From: Wyeomyia smithii
Lineage: Eukaryota > Arthropoda > Insecta > Diptera > Culicidae
Direction of reading: 5' to 3'
Length of the DNA: 64,000 nt
NCBI RefSeq assembly: GCF_029784165.1
Contig: NC_073695.1
Coordinates: 141,676,748-141,740,747, forward strand
Below, piece after piece: positions 45,303 through 57,146 of this stretch. The translations under genes were made by a program, and so were the position numbers. The number at the start of each line of letters is the position of its first letter. Position 1 is the first letter of the stretch. Below the pieces are notes generated by a model, which did no database searches, was not told the origin of the DNA, and was given only the letters and a program-made list of their open reading frames with translations.

Positions 45303-46002
45303 TTTATGTCCTCCAGGGAAACCAAAATTAACAAAATAGAATAAATCACTTACTACTACAAACTAAGCAAAATCGATCAAGGAAGGACTGAAAATTGTGC
45401 CGTTCCTGTTTACCAAGTGTAATTGATGTTAGAGTACCAAATAAATGTTTAAAACGCAACAGGATAGCCAGGATATATTTTCGAAGACTATGTAAATTAA
45501 GAAAATTAGGATTTGCAATGAATATAGAAAAAAATATTATATGATTACTAAATAATTTCCGAAACAACAATAAGAGAACTTCGTTAAACTTATTTACTTT
45601 CACTATATACACTGAAAGTATTCTTATTCTTAGGAACATTAGGTTATTAAATCTGGAAGAAAAACACAAGTTCTCTCGGAAAAATAAAAAAAAAAAGAGA
45701 AGATACTACGTTGCTTAAAGACTTATTATTAGAAGATGGCAAATGCTTCAGCCAATTGTTAGGCACCCTAAAAAATTTAGAAAATTCTATCAAGAATTAT
45801 GGCGATAATGTGCAAATCTTAAGAATAAATACCAAAATTCTGCCTTTGCTGTGACCGCCAAAATAAAGAAATTGAAGCAAAAAACAATGCTGGCTAAACC
45901 CTTTGAAAATATCACCAGGCCAATCTGCAAAGCCTTGTCTACTGATTGCCAAATGTAACTAAACGTACAATGACTACCCGTATACTGCATAAGCCTTGTT
46001 TT
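45303..46002 (-). other. Leader between primer binding site and gag
   Basis: About 700 bp of AT-rich untranslated leader, where packaging signals would be expected. I see no conserved motif. Confidence 0.5.
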
Positions 46003-46013
46003 GTTGGGCGCCA
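46003..46013 (-). promoter_or_regulatory. Primer binding site, tRNA-Lys type
   Basis: The minus strand reads TGGCGCCCAAC one base after the LTR end. This matches the 3' end complement of a lysine tRNA as used by several retroelements. It fixes the orientation of the element. Confidence 0.75.
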
Positions 46014-46014
46014 A

Positions 46015-47986
46015 TGTAACTGGTCGGCTGAATCGCTTCCCGATGATAAGCGGGTGGCTTAAATGCGCCACTCTCCTAAGAGAGACCACCCGCCGAGATG
46101 TGATTGCCCAGCCTGAGACCTTCCAAGGGGAGGTTCTTTTTTATCCCGTTACGGGAAGGGAAGCTGTCCGCTGACCTTAAATGCCCTGCTCTACTCCGCT
46201 AAATGCGTCAGATACTTTGCCTACGCTCCCACCTGGTACCTTTATCCGCGGTACTCGACCTCGCAAAAACAGAACGGCAGAGGGTTAATTTTCATCACTG
46301 GCCCAATCCAGTCTCGCAGAACTAAAATTGACCAGGGTGGATTCGGGAGCTTTCCGGGCTGGTTTCGGAGCCAGCCGTCCCAGTAAAATAATACCAAAAA
46401 AAAACAGCGAAACTACACGAAACCCCGAGTGAAACCAGTGAAAAACCTTAACTCATCTACTAGGACAGTCTATCACTTTTCATAAAAACTGCCGTTTTCT
46501 GCCGTATAACTACTGCGGTTTATTCCAGTGAGATTTGGTACCTTCTATCCCGTTTCAGCATTTTCTTACAATGGTTTTGGTTTACAATTTCGCTTCACTA
46601 GGCCTAGTCATTTCTGATCCTAACTCATTCCTTTCCCGATTTATTCCCTATCTTCTACAGTGTGCAATTCTGCTGTCGTCAAAGGGCAAGTGTGCGGCGG
46701 GGGCAAATCTTCTCTAGATTCGGCTTAGGGTCACGGCCCTAGTTTAGTCGCATGCGCATGGACAAAAATTAGATGGGAGTACTCACTCTTTACCGGGTTT
46801 CATGAGGGTGGGTCGGCTTACAATGGCGTAGCCGCCATACCTGGTTACTGCTGCTGCGTCGTTCTGCTTCGTACCACGCGGGTCCCTTCACCGATGTCCT
46901 ATCGGCACGCTACCAGTGCTACGTTGGGTCGAAATCGGGTGTCTCCACTCTATCCGTCTAGCCTATTGTTCTCCTCGAACGTCTGCTGCTGCCTGGCAGC
47001 GCACAGCGTGCGCCTCGATCAGTGAATCATCAAGGGTGATGGTGCCGATTACTGGTCTTTCGGCCTGTTCCGTACAGGCATAAACGTTTGACGATGCTCG
47101 TGTTCGGAATCGTGTTGTGCAGGAAAGCCGCGGGGGTATCCGTGATGTCGCAATTGATGAGCGGTGGCAATTCTAATGGAAGAAAAAGGTGGCCAGCACG
47201 TGTCGTTTCATTATCTACCGCCTTTGGGCAAGATTCCGCTTCTTACCTTTATGCACACTTTGCACACTACAATTTTTTACGCACATCCACTCTGAATGGA
47301 ACCTGCCTTTATCTATCTACGGGTCTATCTGGGAAAAGGAACTGTCCTTAGTAAATTAAATAAAGAGTTTCACTGGTTTTTTTAAACCACCTGTCTCAAA
47401 CTTCGCGCGGATCTGTACTGTGCAGATCGCTCCTGCCTCTTTCACTAATCAACTTAGAGTGAACTATCAAGCATTGGGATTCCTCAGATCAACCGTCCAC
47501 GGTAACTTCGTTACCGGAACCTGTCTCGCGAGGATCATTGCCCACGCTAAAAGCCCGAAGGTTGCAGTTTCGGCAAAGTTATCTTCTTCTAGCGTGCATC
47601 TTCCACCCAGCATCCAGTATCCCATCCCCGAGGATAGAGAGAAAAAGGAAACTCTCCCAGTGACGCAATAGGTCAATAGACTTATTCGGCTGGGTCAATC
47701 CACTCTTCGACCGCCAGCGATGCATGCAAAGCAACGTAAGCGAACGTAAGAGGACTCGTGGCTGAGTAAATATTATGCCAATTACTACTTTTTTGGCGCC
47801 TGTTGCGGTAATGTGAACCGCAGATTATTTAGAAAAAAAAATTAATTCTAGCATGCATTATGTGTAATGCAGAATAAATGAAATAAAAAACAAATCAATT
47901 CTGATTCAATCTTACAATATCGTTATTTAATATTACGATAGTGCTGCTAAATCTTAAAAAACATTACTTCCAAGGTACTCGTTACA
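46015..47986 (-). repeat. LTR (5' LTR of the minus-strand element)
   Basis: 1972 bp. It matches the other LTR except for about three substitutions (near 36556, 36987 and 37885 in the first LTR) and one A-run length change. It is followed on the minus strand by the primer binding site. Confidence 0.93.
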
Positions 47987-48238
47987 AGTTTCAGCGGATC
48001 TCACCATCGATAGCAGCAGGGCCAGCAGATGCAGGTACAGCGGATATCAATGGCGGCCACAACTGTGGCATGGCTATGCATAGCGTAGCTGTTGCAGCGG
48101 GTATATCAGCATCGGTAGTAGCAGGGTCAGCTTATGCAACGACACTCCCTTCACTAAAATGCTGTTTCAGTGTGGTAGCGGGAAACATCAGCAGCAGGCT
48201 TGCATGAAGTGAATACATCAGCCAGCAACTTTCTCTAA

Positions 48239-48384
48239 GGCCTCTGCCATAGTAGACGCGAAAAGCGGCGCGAACCGATTCGCTCGGCCGTAGGTTGATG
48301 TACAGCTCTACTGATGGCTGTACATTATCCGACAGCTTAGCGAATCGGTTCGCGTCACTTTTCGCATCTATTATGGCAGAGGCC
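48239..48384. mobile_element. Hairpin MITE H1 (146 bp), copy 1
   Basis: A near-complete inverted repeat: GGCCTCTGCCATAGTAGACG at the left against TCTATTATGGCAGAGGCC at the right, with further pairing through GCGAACCGATTCGC. It is flanked by TAA on both sides (48236-48238, 48385-48387), fitting the TWA target of PIF/Harbinger-type elements. There is no coding capacity. Confidence 0.7.
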
Positions 48385-48892
48385 TAATGGGAAAGTTGTA
48401 TCAGTTTGTTCAGAAGAATATTATTGTCGGTAATATTACAGAGATGCGATTGCGTAAATCCGATTTTGAATTGAACAATTGTTCTTTTGAGAACAAATAA
48501 CACACTTATTTGAAGAGTTAATAGCTTTTGGTACCAATAGCAGTATAGTGACAGCCTCAGCGGTAGATGCAGATGCAGCCGGTACTTCCCTAAGGCCGAT
48601 GTGAAGGTAAATGGGAGCAGCACGGCGAAACAGTTCGGGTTATGCTTAGACGCGCGTCATTTTTCGTTGTTGATATTCCCCACATGAAACGACGCGCTTT
48701 CGTATGATAGCGGTGGTATTAGCGGTAGATGCATTTGCCAACACTTCCTCCAGTAAAGCCGTGTCTAGTTTTCAATGTGAAAACACCTTTCTCATTGTGT
48801 TGACCGTGCGCCTTAGTCCTCACTATCAATGATAAATTGAACAATTGTCCATATAAGGACAACAAATGAATTAATGAAGATTCAATTTTGAA

Positions 48893-49240
48893 TTAGAATA
48901 CTTCTCTCAGGAAGTTCGGCTACATAGGGATGTAAAATGAAAATCTAAAACTGAAAAAAGTGAGAAAAATTTCAGATGCTAATAAATCGGTTAGTTTTCG
49001 ATGGATTTCCTTCGTTTTTGCAGCAATCGATTAAAAAATCTTCTAAGATTCCTACCAAATGCATGAAATTGCAATTTTATCATTCGAACTATTGTACTAT
49101 TGAAAACTCTTAAGCCTTGTCAAAACACAAAATTCGACCTCTGATTGGTCGTTATACCACGCTTTCTCAAGCACGGTCGGCAGAGTTATGGACCTAGTAA
49201 ATTGGGAATGCATCATTTGGCCTATATAAGAGCTTCATCA
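48893..49240 (+). promoter_or_regulatory. Reiterated promoter module P4
   Basis: Opens with AATACTTCTCTCAGGAAG and has ATTGG (49144-49148) and TATATAAG (49223-49230). The leader after TATA is shorter than in P1-P3. A diverged ~200-bp module follows at 49250-49340, as it does after P2. Confidence 0.5.
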
Positions 49241-49414
49241 GATAATAAACAAACATTTCATCGGATATTAAATTGAACAACTGAAATTTGAAGAACACAA
49301 ATGATTATTTGAAGAGTTAATATTTTCTCGTTTTGCGCTATAATCCAAAGTTAATTATCTTCATCTACATGCATACTCTGACTATTATTACGTGTTTGCG
49401 TCGCTTAGTGTTTC

Positions 49415-49573
49415 GCTACGGTCATGCAGAACGCAAATAACGGCGCGATGCGATTCGGCAAGACGAAATCTGTTGAAATGTATAGCTCTACTTCGCCTTA
49501 AAAAGAGCTGTACATTTCACCACGGTAAGGCGAATCGCATCGCGCCGGCATTCGCGTTCTGCATAACCGTAGC
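49415..49573. mobile_element. Hairpin MITE H2 (159 bp), copy 1
   Basis: The left arm GCTACGGTCATGCAGAACGC pairs with the right arm GCGTTCTGCATAACCGTAGC, and the inner arms GGCGCGATGCGATTCG pair too. TTT lies one base outside on both sides (49411-49413, 49575-49577) as a possible target duplication. The loop words TGTATAGCTCTACT and the inner GGCGCGA..CGATTCG resemble those of H1, so the two are probably related. Confidence 0.65.
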
Positions 49574-49859
49574 CTTTGTTCCGTTCCCGTTTAATGATGT
49601 CGTATTAAATGTGCATATTACAATTCGGCAGCACTTCAACTTCTCATTTGCACAAAATTTAAAAATATCCAATGAACTTCATTCAAAATATCACACAAAA
49701 AGAAATTACAATACTGCCAATGAACGGTCAACGTTTATTTACTAGAAAAAATGACTGACACGCAAGCAGCCAGGTTATCTTTCTTGTAAAAGTATTCTAC
49801 TCCAACCTTGCGGTCGTGGCTTTGCATACAACCTTCTTGTGATTTTTTTAATTATTATC

Positions 49860-50650
49860 ATATCATGTTCAATTGGTCTCATATCATGAAACACGTGCTG
49901 TTCCGTAACTTTTGCATGAACCATCGGATCAAGATGTCCGATGTCCGATGATGACCTAATATCCTTCAAGCCATTTCTATTGCAGCCAAAAAAATCAAAT
50001 CAATACATCCATTGCTGAGATAATCAAAATGTATTTTTCAAGATTGTTTTTGTACACTACGCATAATATCATTCAATTAGTTATCTCCGAGATACTGCTA
50101 TATACTAAGCGCTTCCACAAGTTTTTTTTCAACATGTCTTTTTGAAATTATCATTAAGTATATTTTTGAACAAAATTCTAGCTTACAAATCCTAACAAAC
50201 GCATCTATCACCAAAAGGACTCAAATCAGTCAAACCGCTGGAAAAAAAATCGAATCATACTATCCGATTTTCCGACAGTTTCCATATAAACTGATCAAGT
50301 TTTGTTACGTAACTTTTGAACGAATCATCGGATCGAAACTATATTTTCCATCAACTAACAATATTCTAAGCTCTGTCAAACGCGACTAAGAACAATCGAA
50401 TCGGTTCAGCCGATGCTGAGAAAATCGATATATTGGTCGTAAGAATGAAAATAAACACACATACACATACTTCCGCACACATACATATCTTACTCGATTT
50501 TCAAAACAGGATTGTTTGGTACCCATGGCTTCAGCTATGTAAGCACTCAATGAGAAAAATATGTTTGGGGCAAAATTAAGTTGTTTCTTGTCCAAAAAAA
50601 ATTCGAATGTTGTATGTGTGGAAAACCACACACCAGGGTAAATAACGTAA
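49860..50650. repeat. Unclassified repeat R, full copy with internal ~400-bp direct repeat
   Basis: This is the reverse complement of the copy split by L1 at 18890/24075. It has internal repetition: CGTAACTTTTG..GAA.CATCGGATC at about 49895 and 50305, and GCTGAGA.AATC at about 50015 and 50415, about 400 bp apart. It recurs at about 54392-55182 in the second tandem copy. No coding frame with a domain was seen. Confidence 0.65.
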
Positions 50651-51104
50651 GTTTTTTCGAGGATGCGATGAAGGTTAAATGCAAAAATGCCATTTTACCC
50701 GGGGCCTGAACCAAAAACATTTTTTGACACCTCAGTTCACTGGAATTCTAAAGCTACGTACCGCACCTAAAAGCAACATCAACATCAACAGGTTCGGTGA
50801 CACCAGTCAGTTCTTAATAAGGTCTATGGTGAATCCACAGACAAACAGACGTGTCACTCAATGGAAAGCTTCTTACCAGTTTCAAAACGAGCAGTTCTGC
50901 TGGAAACTGTTCAAAAAAGTGGTACTTCAGCGAAAAAACACAGACAAACAGACGTGTCACTCAATGATGATTTCTTTGTCCAACCCGTTTTTACGAAAAT
51001 TTGTCAGTAAGCTTACATGGTGGAGCAAAAGTATAACGTTGCGAACGAGGACGAGAATTCTTAGGGTTTTTTTTCGAAGAGGTATACCTGTTCGTCTGTG
51101 GTAA

Positions 51105-52059
51105 ATCTATCAATATTATTTGTTATGTATATTCGCGGATATATTTCGGAAGAAGCAAGGTTATTTTCGAACAATGCACGAACTTCGTTTTAGAAACAGG
51201 AGCAGAATCGAATGAAAAACATGTTGTGTAAACACTTTTTTTCATTTATGTTTAGTTATTAGAGAAGATGAATAGAGTATATACTTACATTGAAGTAGCA
51301 CACAAATCCTTTCAACATTTAAATGTATATGTAGTAACTAGACAGGGAGGTAAAACTCACGTTTTATGAGATTAATGTCGAGAAATTTCTTTTTTCATTG
51401 CCACGAATACTTCAAATTTCATGACCTCTCATTTTAATTGAACTTTTTTGGTCTATTATGTACATATTATGAGCAATTTGTATAAGTTGAAACCACATTT
51501 TTTAATCTTTTCTATGATATTCGAAGTTTGAGGCAACCAGCTGATTTTTTGCAAATTTTGGAACGGGTCTTTGAGGCATCGTTTGCCATCAAAAGCTTAA
51601 AAAAGGAATTGTGCCAATCATTAATTCAACTAACGATATATGCACCCTCTTTCACGAAAAAAACTTGGGAGAGATAAAAACCCTTGATACCCCAAAATCA
51701 TTCAAATCACAATTTAAGCTCGCAGTCATCAACAACAGAAGAGGTTATTTGTCTTAGGCGATATAGGCTAAACATAGTTTATAACTTTGCCAAAGATATC
51801 CCGCTACACATAGGCATGTACGTAGTATATCAGAAATAATTATTCTTATAATAAATCTTCGAGAAACCATCTAACATGAATACTATATTTTTTATAATAA
51901 AAACATGTTCGTATTAAGCCATCAAGATATAAAGTTTCCATTGGTCTAGTTTTCGAATTCCAGTGTGAACTGAGGTTCAAATGGTGTTTTTTTTTGGTTT
52001 AGATTGACAAATGGTATTTTATCCGGTTTTTTTTTAATCGGAAATTTTCCCAATCTTTT
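51105..52059. other. AT-rich part of the duplicated unit
   Basis: No gene, RNA or named repeat recognised. The equivalent stretch in copy 2 is 55637-56591. Confidence 0.35.
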
Positions 52060-52436
52060 TCTTCTATATCTATAAATGCGAATATCTGTCTGTCTGTCTT
52101 TATGTCTGTCTTTCTGTCTGTTCGCTATAGACTCAAAAACTACTGAACCGATTACCGTGAAAATTTGTACATAGGGGTTTTCGAGTACGGGAAGAAATCC
52201 CAAAGTATTAGTTTTGCTCTATCTCATAAGCGTGGGCAAAGGGGGGTGAAGTTGTGGTTCATGAATTTACTATTTTTAAACTCCTCAACATCTAACTTGA
52301 TCACCTTGCCAATTTCGATAGGTTGGTATGTTTCTATAACATTTATTTTTCCGTATTCCAGTGGCGTAGCAAGGTGGGATGTACTAATTTCATCTTATAT
52401 CTATAAATGCGAATGTGTAAGTATGAGGTGGGATGT
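52060..52436. repeat. Interspersed repeat with TCTG microsatellite (class uncertain)
   Basis: A (TCTG)n stretch at 52084-52125 is followed by AAACTACTGAACCGATTACC, a block common in insect interspersed repeats. It recurs in the second tandem copy (about 56592-56968). A partial, diverged copy occurs at 56970-57146 and 59757-59825, split by the CR1 element F. The class (Helitron-like or other) is not settled. Confidence 0.5.
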
Positions 52437-52774
52437 CCCTTAGCAGCAGCGGGAGCGAGCAGTGGGTACCATCGATAGCGGATAGCGGCCACAACTGTGG
52501 CATGGCTGCGAATAAGCGAAGCAGTTTCAGCGGATCTCACCATCGATAGCAGCAGGGCCAGCAGATGCAGGTACAGCGGATATCAATGGCGGCCACAACT
52601 GTGGCATGGCTATGCATAGCGTAGCTGTTGCAGCGGGTATATCAGCATCGGTAGTAGCAGGGTCAGCTTATGCAACGACACTCCCTTCACTAAAATGCTG
52701 TTTCAGTGTGGTAGCGGGAAACATCAGCAGCAGGCTTGCATGAAGTGAATACATCAGCCAGCAACTTTCTCTAA

Positions 52775-52920
52775 GGCCTCTGCCATAGTAGACGCGAAAA
52801 GCGGCGCGAACCGATTCGCTCGGCCGTAGGTTGATGTACAGCTCTACTGATGGCTGTACATTATCCGACAGCTGAGCGAATCGGTTCGCGTCACTTTTCG
52901 CATCTATTATGGCAGAGGCC
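52775..52920. mobile_element. Hairpin MITE H1, copy 2 (from the tandem duplication)
   Basis: Same element 4536 bp downstream with at least one substitution (CAGCTGAGCG for CAGCTTAGCG). TAA flanks are retained. Confidence 0.7.
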
Positions 52921-53428
52921 TAATGGGAAAGTTGTATCAGTTTGTTCAGAAGAATATTATTGTCGGTAATATTACAGAGATGCGATTGCGTAAATCCGAT
53001 TTTGAATTGAACAATTGTTCTTTTGAGAACAAATAACACACTTATTTGAAGAGTTAATAGCTTTTGGTACCAATAGCAGTATAGTGACAGCCTCAGCGGT
53101 AGATGCAGATGCAGCCGGTACTTCCCTAAGGCCGATGTGAAGGTAAATGGGAGCAGCACGGCGAAACAGTTCGGGTTATGCTTAGACGCGCGTCATTTTT
53201 CGTTGTTGATATTCCCCACATGAAACGACGCGCTTTCGTATGATAGCGGTGGTATTAGCGGTAGATGCATTTGCCAACACTTCCTCCAGTAAAGCCGTGT
53301 CTAGTTTTCAATGTGAAAACACCTTTCTCATTGTGTTGACCGTGCGCCTTAGTCCTCACTATCAATGATAAATTGAACAATTGTCCATATAAGGACAACA
53401 AATGAATTAATGAAGATTCAATTTTGAA

Positions 53429-53772
53429 TTAGAATACTTCTCTCAGGAAGTTCGGCTACATAGGGATGTAAAATGAAAATCTAAAACTGAAAAAAGTGAG
53501 AAAAATTTCAGATGCTAATAAATCGGTTCGTTTTCGATGGATTTCCTTCGTTTTTGCAGCAATCGATTAAAAAATCTTCTAAGATTCCTACCAAATGCAT
53601 GAAATTGCAATTTTATCATTCGAACTATTGTACTATTGAAAACTCTTAAGCCTTGTCAAAACACAAAATTCGACCTCTGATTGGTCGTTATACCACGCTT
53701 TCTCAAGCACGGTCGGCAGAGTTATGGACCTAGTAAATTGGGAATGCATCATTTGGCCTATATAAGAGCTTC
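53429..53772 (+). promoter_or_regulatory. Reiterated promoter module P5 (duplicate of P4)
   Basis: The counterpart of P4 in the second tandem copy, with TATATAAG at 53759-53766. Confidence 0.5.
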
Positions 53773-53944
53773 ATCAGATAATAAACAAACATTTCATCGG
53801 ATATTAACAACTGAAATTTGAAGAACACAAATGATTATTTGAAGAGTTAATATTTTCTCGTTTTGCGCTATAATCCAAAGTTAATTATCTTCATCTACAT
53901 GCATACTCTGACTATTATTACGTGTTTGCGTCGCTTAGTGTTTC

Positions 53945-54103
53945 GCTACGGTCATGCAGAACGCAAATAACGGCGCGATGCGATTCGGCAAGACGAAATC
54001 TGTTGAAATGTATAGCTCTACTTCGCCTTAAAAAGAGCTGTACATTTCACCACGGTAAGGCGAATCGCATCGCGCCGGCATTCGCGTTCTGCATAACCGT
54101 AGC
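53945..54103. mobile_element. Hairpin MITE H2, copy 2 (from the tandem duplication)
   Basis: The same hairpin, 4530 bp downstream. Confidence 0.65.
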
Positions 54104-57100
54104 CTTTGTTCCGTTCCCGTTTAATGATGTCGTATCAAATGTGCATATTACAATTCGGCAGCACTTCAACTTCTCATTTGCACAAAATTTAAAAATATCC
54201 AATGAACTTCATTCAAAATATCACACAAAAAGAAATTACAATACTGCCAATGAACGGTCAACGTTTATTTACTAGAAAAAATGACTGACACGCAAGCAGC
54301 CAGGTTATCTTTCTTGTAAAAGTATTCTACTCCAACCTTGCGGTCGTGGCTTTGCATACAACCTTCTTGTGATTTTTTTAATTATTATCATATCATGTTC
54401 AATTGGTCTCATATCACGTAAACACGTGCTGTTCCGTAACTTTTGCATGAACCATCGGATCAAGATGTCCGATGTCCGATGATGACCTAATATCCTTCAA
54501 GCCATTTCTATTGCAGCCAAAAAAATCAAATCAATACATCCATTGCTGAGATAATCAAAATGTATTTTTCAAGATTGTTTTTGTACACTACGCATAATAT
54601 CATTCAATTAGTTATCTCCGAGATACTGCTATATACTAAGCGCTTCCACAAGTTTTTTTTTCAACATGTCTTTTTGAAATTATCATTAAGTATATTTTTG
54701 AACAAAATTCTAGCTTACAAATCCTAACAAACGCATCTATCACCAAAAGGACTCAAATCAGTCAAACCGCTGGAAAAAAAATCGGATCATACTATCCGAT
54801 TTTCCGACAGTTTCCATATAAACTGATCAAGTTTTGTTACGTAACTTTTGAACGAATCATCGGATCGAAACTATATTTTCCATCAACTAACAATATTCTA
54901 AGCTCTGTCAAACGCGACTAAGAACAATCGAATCGGTTCAGCCGATGCTGAGAAAATCGATATATTGGTCGTAAGAATGAAAATAAACACACATACACAT
55001 ACTTCCGCACACATACATATCTTACTCGATTTTCAAAACAGGATTGTTTGGTACCCATGGCTTCAGCTATGTAAGCACTCAATGAGAAAAATATGTTTGG
55101 GGCAAAATTAAGTTGTTTCTTGTCCAAAAAAAATTCGAATGTTGTATGTGTGGAAAACCACACACCAGGGTAAATAACGTAAGTTTTTTCGAGGATGCGA
55201 TGAAGGTTAAATGCAAAAATGCCATTTTACCCGAGGCCTGAACCAAAAACATTTTTTGACACCTCAGTTCACTGGAATTCTAAAGCTACGTACCGCACCT
55301 AAAAGCAACATCAACATCAACAGGTTCGGTGACACCAGTCAGTTCTTAATAAGGTCTATGGTGAATCCACAGACAAACAGACGTGTCACTCAATGGAAAG
55401 CTTCTTACCAGTTTCAAAACGAGCAGTTCTGCTGGAAACTGTTCAAAAAAGTGGTACTTCAGCGAAAAAACACAGACAAACAGACGTGTCACTCAATGAT
55501 GATTTCTTTGTCCAACCCGTTTTTACGAAAATTTGTCAGTAAGCTTACATGGTGGAGCAAAAGTATAACGTTGCGAACGAGGACGAGAATTCTTAGGGTT
55601 TTTTTTCGAAGAGGTATACCTGTTCGTCTGTGGTAAATCTATCAATATTATTTGTTATGTATATTCGCGGATATATTTCGGAAGAAGCAAGGTTATTTTC
55701 GAACAATGCACGAACTTCGTTTTAGAAACAGGAGCAGAATCGAATGAAAAACATGTTGTGTAAACACTTTTTTTCATTTATGTTTAGTTATTAGAGAAGA
55801 TGAATAGAGTATATACTTACATTGAAGTAGCACACAAATCCTTTCAACATTTAAATGTATATGTAGTAACTAGACAGGGAGGTAAAACTCACGTTTTATG
55901 AGATTAATGTCGAGAAATTTCTTTTTTCATTGCCACGAATACTTCAAATTTCATGACCTCTCATTTTAATTGAACTTTTTTGGTCTATTATGTACATATT
56001 ATGAGCAATTTGTATAAGTTGAAACCACATTTTTTAATCTTTTCTATGATATTCGAAGTTTGAGGCAACCAGCTGATTTTTTGCAAATTTTGGAACGGGT
56101 CTTTGAGGCATCGTTTGCCATCAAAAGCTTAAAAAAGGAATTGTGCCAATCATTAATTCAACTAACGATATATGCACCCTCTTTCACGAAAAAAACTTGG
56201 GAGAGATAAAAACCCTTGATACCCCAAAATCATTCAAATCACAATTTAAGCTCGCAGTCATCAACAACAGAAGAGGTTATTTGTCTTAGGCGATATAGGC
56301 TAAACATAGTTTATAACTTTGCCAAAGATATCCCGCTACACATAGGCATGTACGTAGTATATCAGAAATAATTATTCTTATAATAAATCTTAGAGAAACC
56401 ATCTAACATGAATACTATATTTTTTATAATAAAAACATGTTCGTATTAAGCCATCAAGATATAAAGTTTCCATTGGTCTAGTTTTCGAATTCCAGTGTGA
56501 ACTGAGGTTCAAATGGTGTTTTTTTTTGGTTTAGATTGACAAATGGTATTTTATCCGGTTTTTTTTTTATCGGAAATTTTCCCAATCTTTTTCTTCTATA
56601 TCTATAAATGCGAATATCTGTCTGTCTGTCTTTATGTCTGTCTTTCTGTCTGTTCGCTATAGACTCAAAAACTACTGAACCGATTACCGTGAAAATTTGT
56701 ACATAGGGGTTTTCGAGTACGGGAAGAAATCCCAAAGTATTAGTTTTGCTCTATCTCATAAGCGTGGGCAAAGGGGGGTGAAGTTGTGGTTCATGAATTT
56801 ACTATTTTTAAACTCCTCAACATCTAACTTGATCACCTTGCCAATTTCGATAGGTTGGTATGTTTCTATAACATTTATTTTTCCGTATTCCAGTGGCGTA
56901 GCAAGGTGAGATGTACTAATTTCATCTTATATCTATAAATGCGAATGTGTAAGTATGAGGTGGGATGTCACCCTTTTACAACTTTAAAACCGCTGAACCG
57001 ATCGTCATCAAAGTCGTTATATGGAAGCGGTAGTGGGTGATGTATTTCAGCGACTTTTCATTTTATGTATTTCATTAGCGTGGCAAGGGGGCCAAATTAG

Positions 57101-57146
57101 TTATTTGTAAATTCTTTAATACCAAGCTTGATTACCGTGCCAATTT

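Larger units (their letters stand above)
36243..47986 (-). mobile_element. Ty3/gypsy LTR retrotransposon, young, nested in a tandem duplication
   Basis: An 11.7-kb minus-strand element with LTRs at 36243-38215 and 46015-47986, internal gag and pol, a primer binding site at 46003-46013 and a 4-bp target duplication AGTT (36239-36242 and 47987-47990). The other tandem copy has the uninterrupted site at 52523-52526. No env-like frame was found. The LTRs differ at only about four positions by eye, so insertion was recent. Lineage looks Osvaldo-like or mdg3-like from the pol sequence, with low certainty. Confidence 0.93.
47991..52436. repeat. Tandem duplication, copy 1 (with 36153-36242 as its left end)
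   Basis: Together with 36153-36242 this forms a 4.54-kb unit repeated directly at 52437-56968. Features recur with offsets of 4530-4536 bp. Identity is very high; I noted about ten differences, including a 6-bp deletion near 53810. The LTR element is inserted in this copy only. The unit holds the AGC-rich block, hairpin MITE H1, module P4, hairpin MITE H2, repeat R, and a simple-repeat-containing element. No convincing gene lies in it; duplicated frames of about 80-141 codons have no recognisable domain. Confidence 0.9.
52437..56968. repeat. Tandem duplication, copy 2 (empty site for the LTR element)
   Basis: A direct copy of the unit. The junction reads GATGTCCCTTAGCAG, with CCCTT shared by the left start (36153) and the right end (56971), so the breakpoint has microhomology. 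The site GCAGTTTCAGCGG at 52521-52533 is uninterrupted. An assembly artefact from two haplotypes is an alternative to true tandem duplication. Confidence 0.88.

Noticed and set aside
47941..48207. An 88-codon alanine/glycine-rich plus-strand frame
   Set aside because: It starts inside the LTR and crosses the insertion boundary into AGC-rich repeat DNA, so it cannot be an ancestral gene.
50679..51104. A 141-codon frame present in both tandem copies (also at 55211-55636)
   Set aside because: The duplication preserves any frame. It contains internal direct repeats and no domain, so it is not evidence for a gene.
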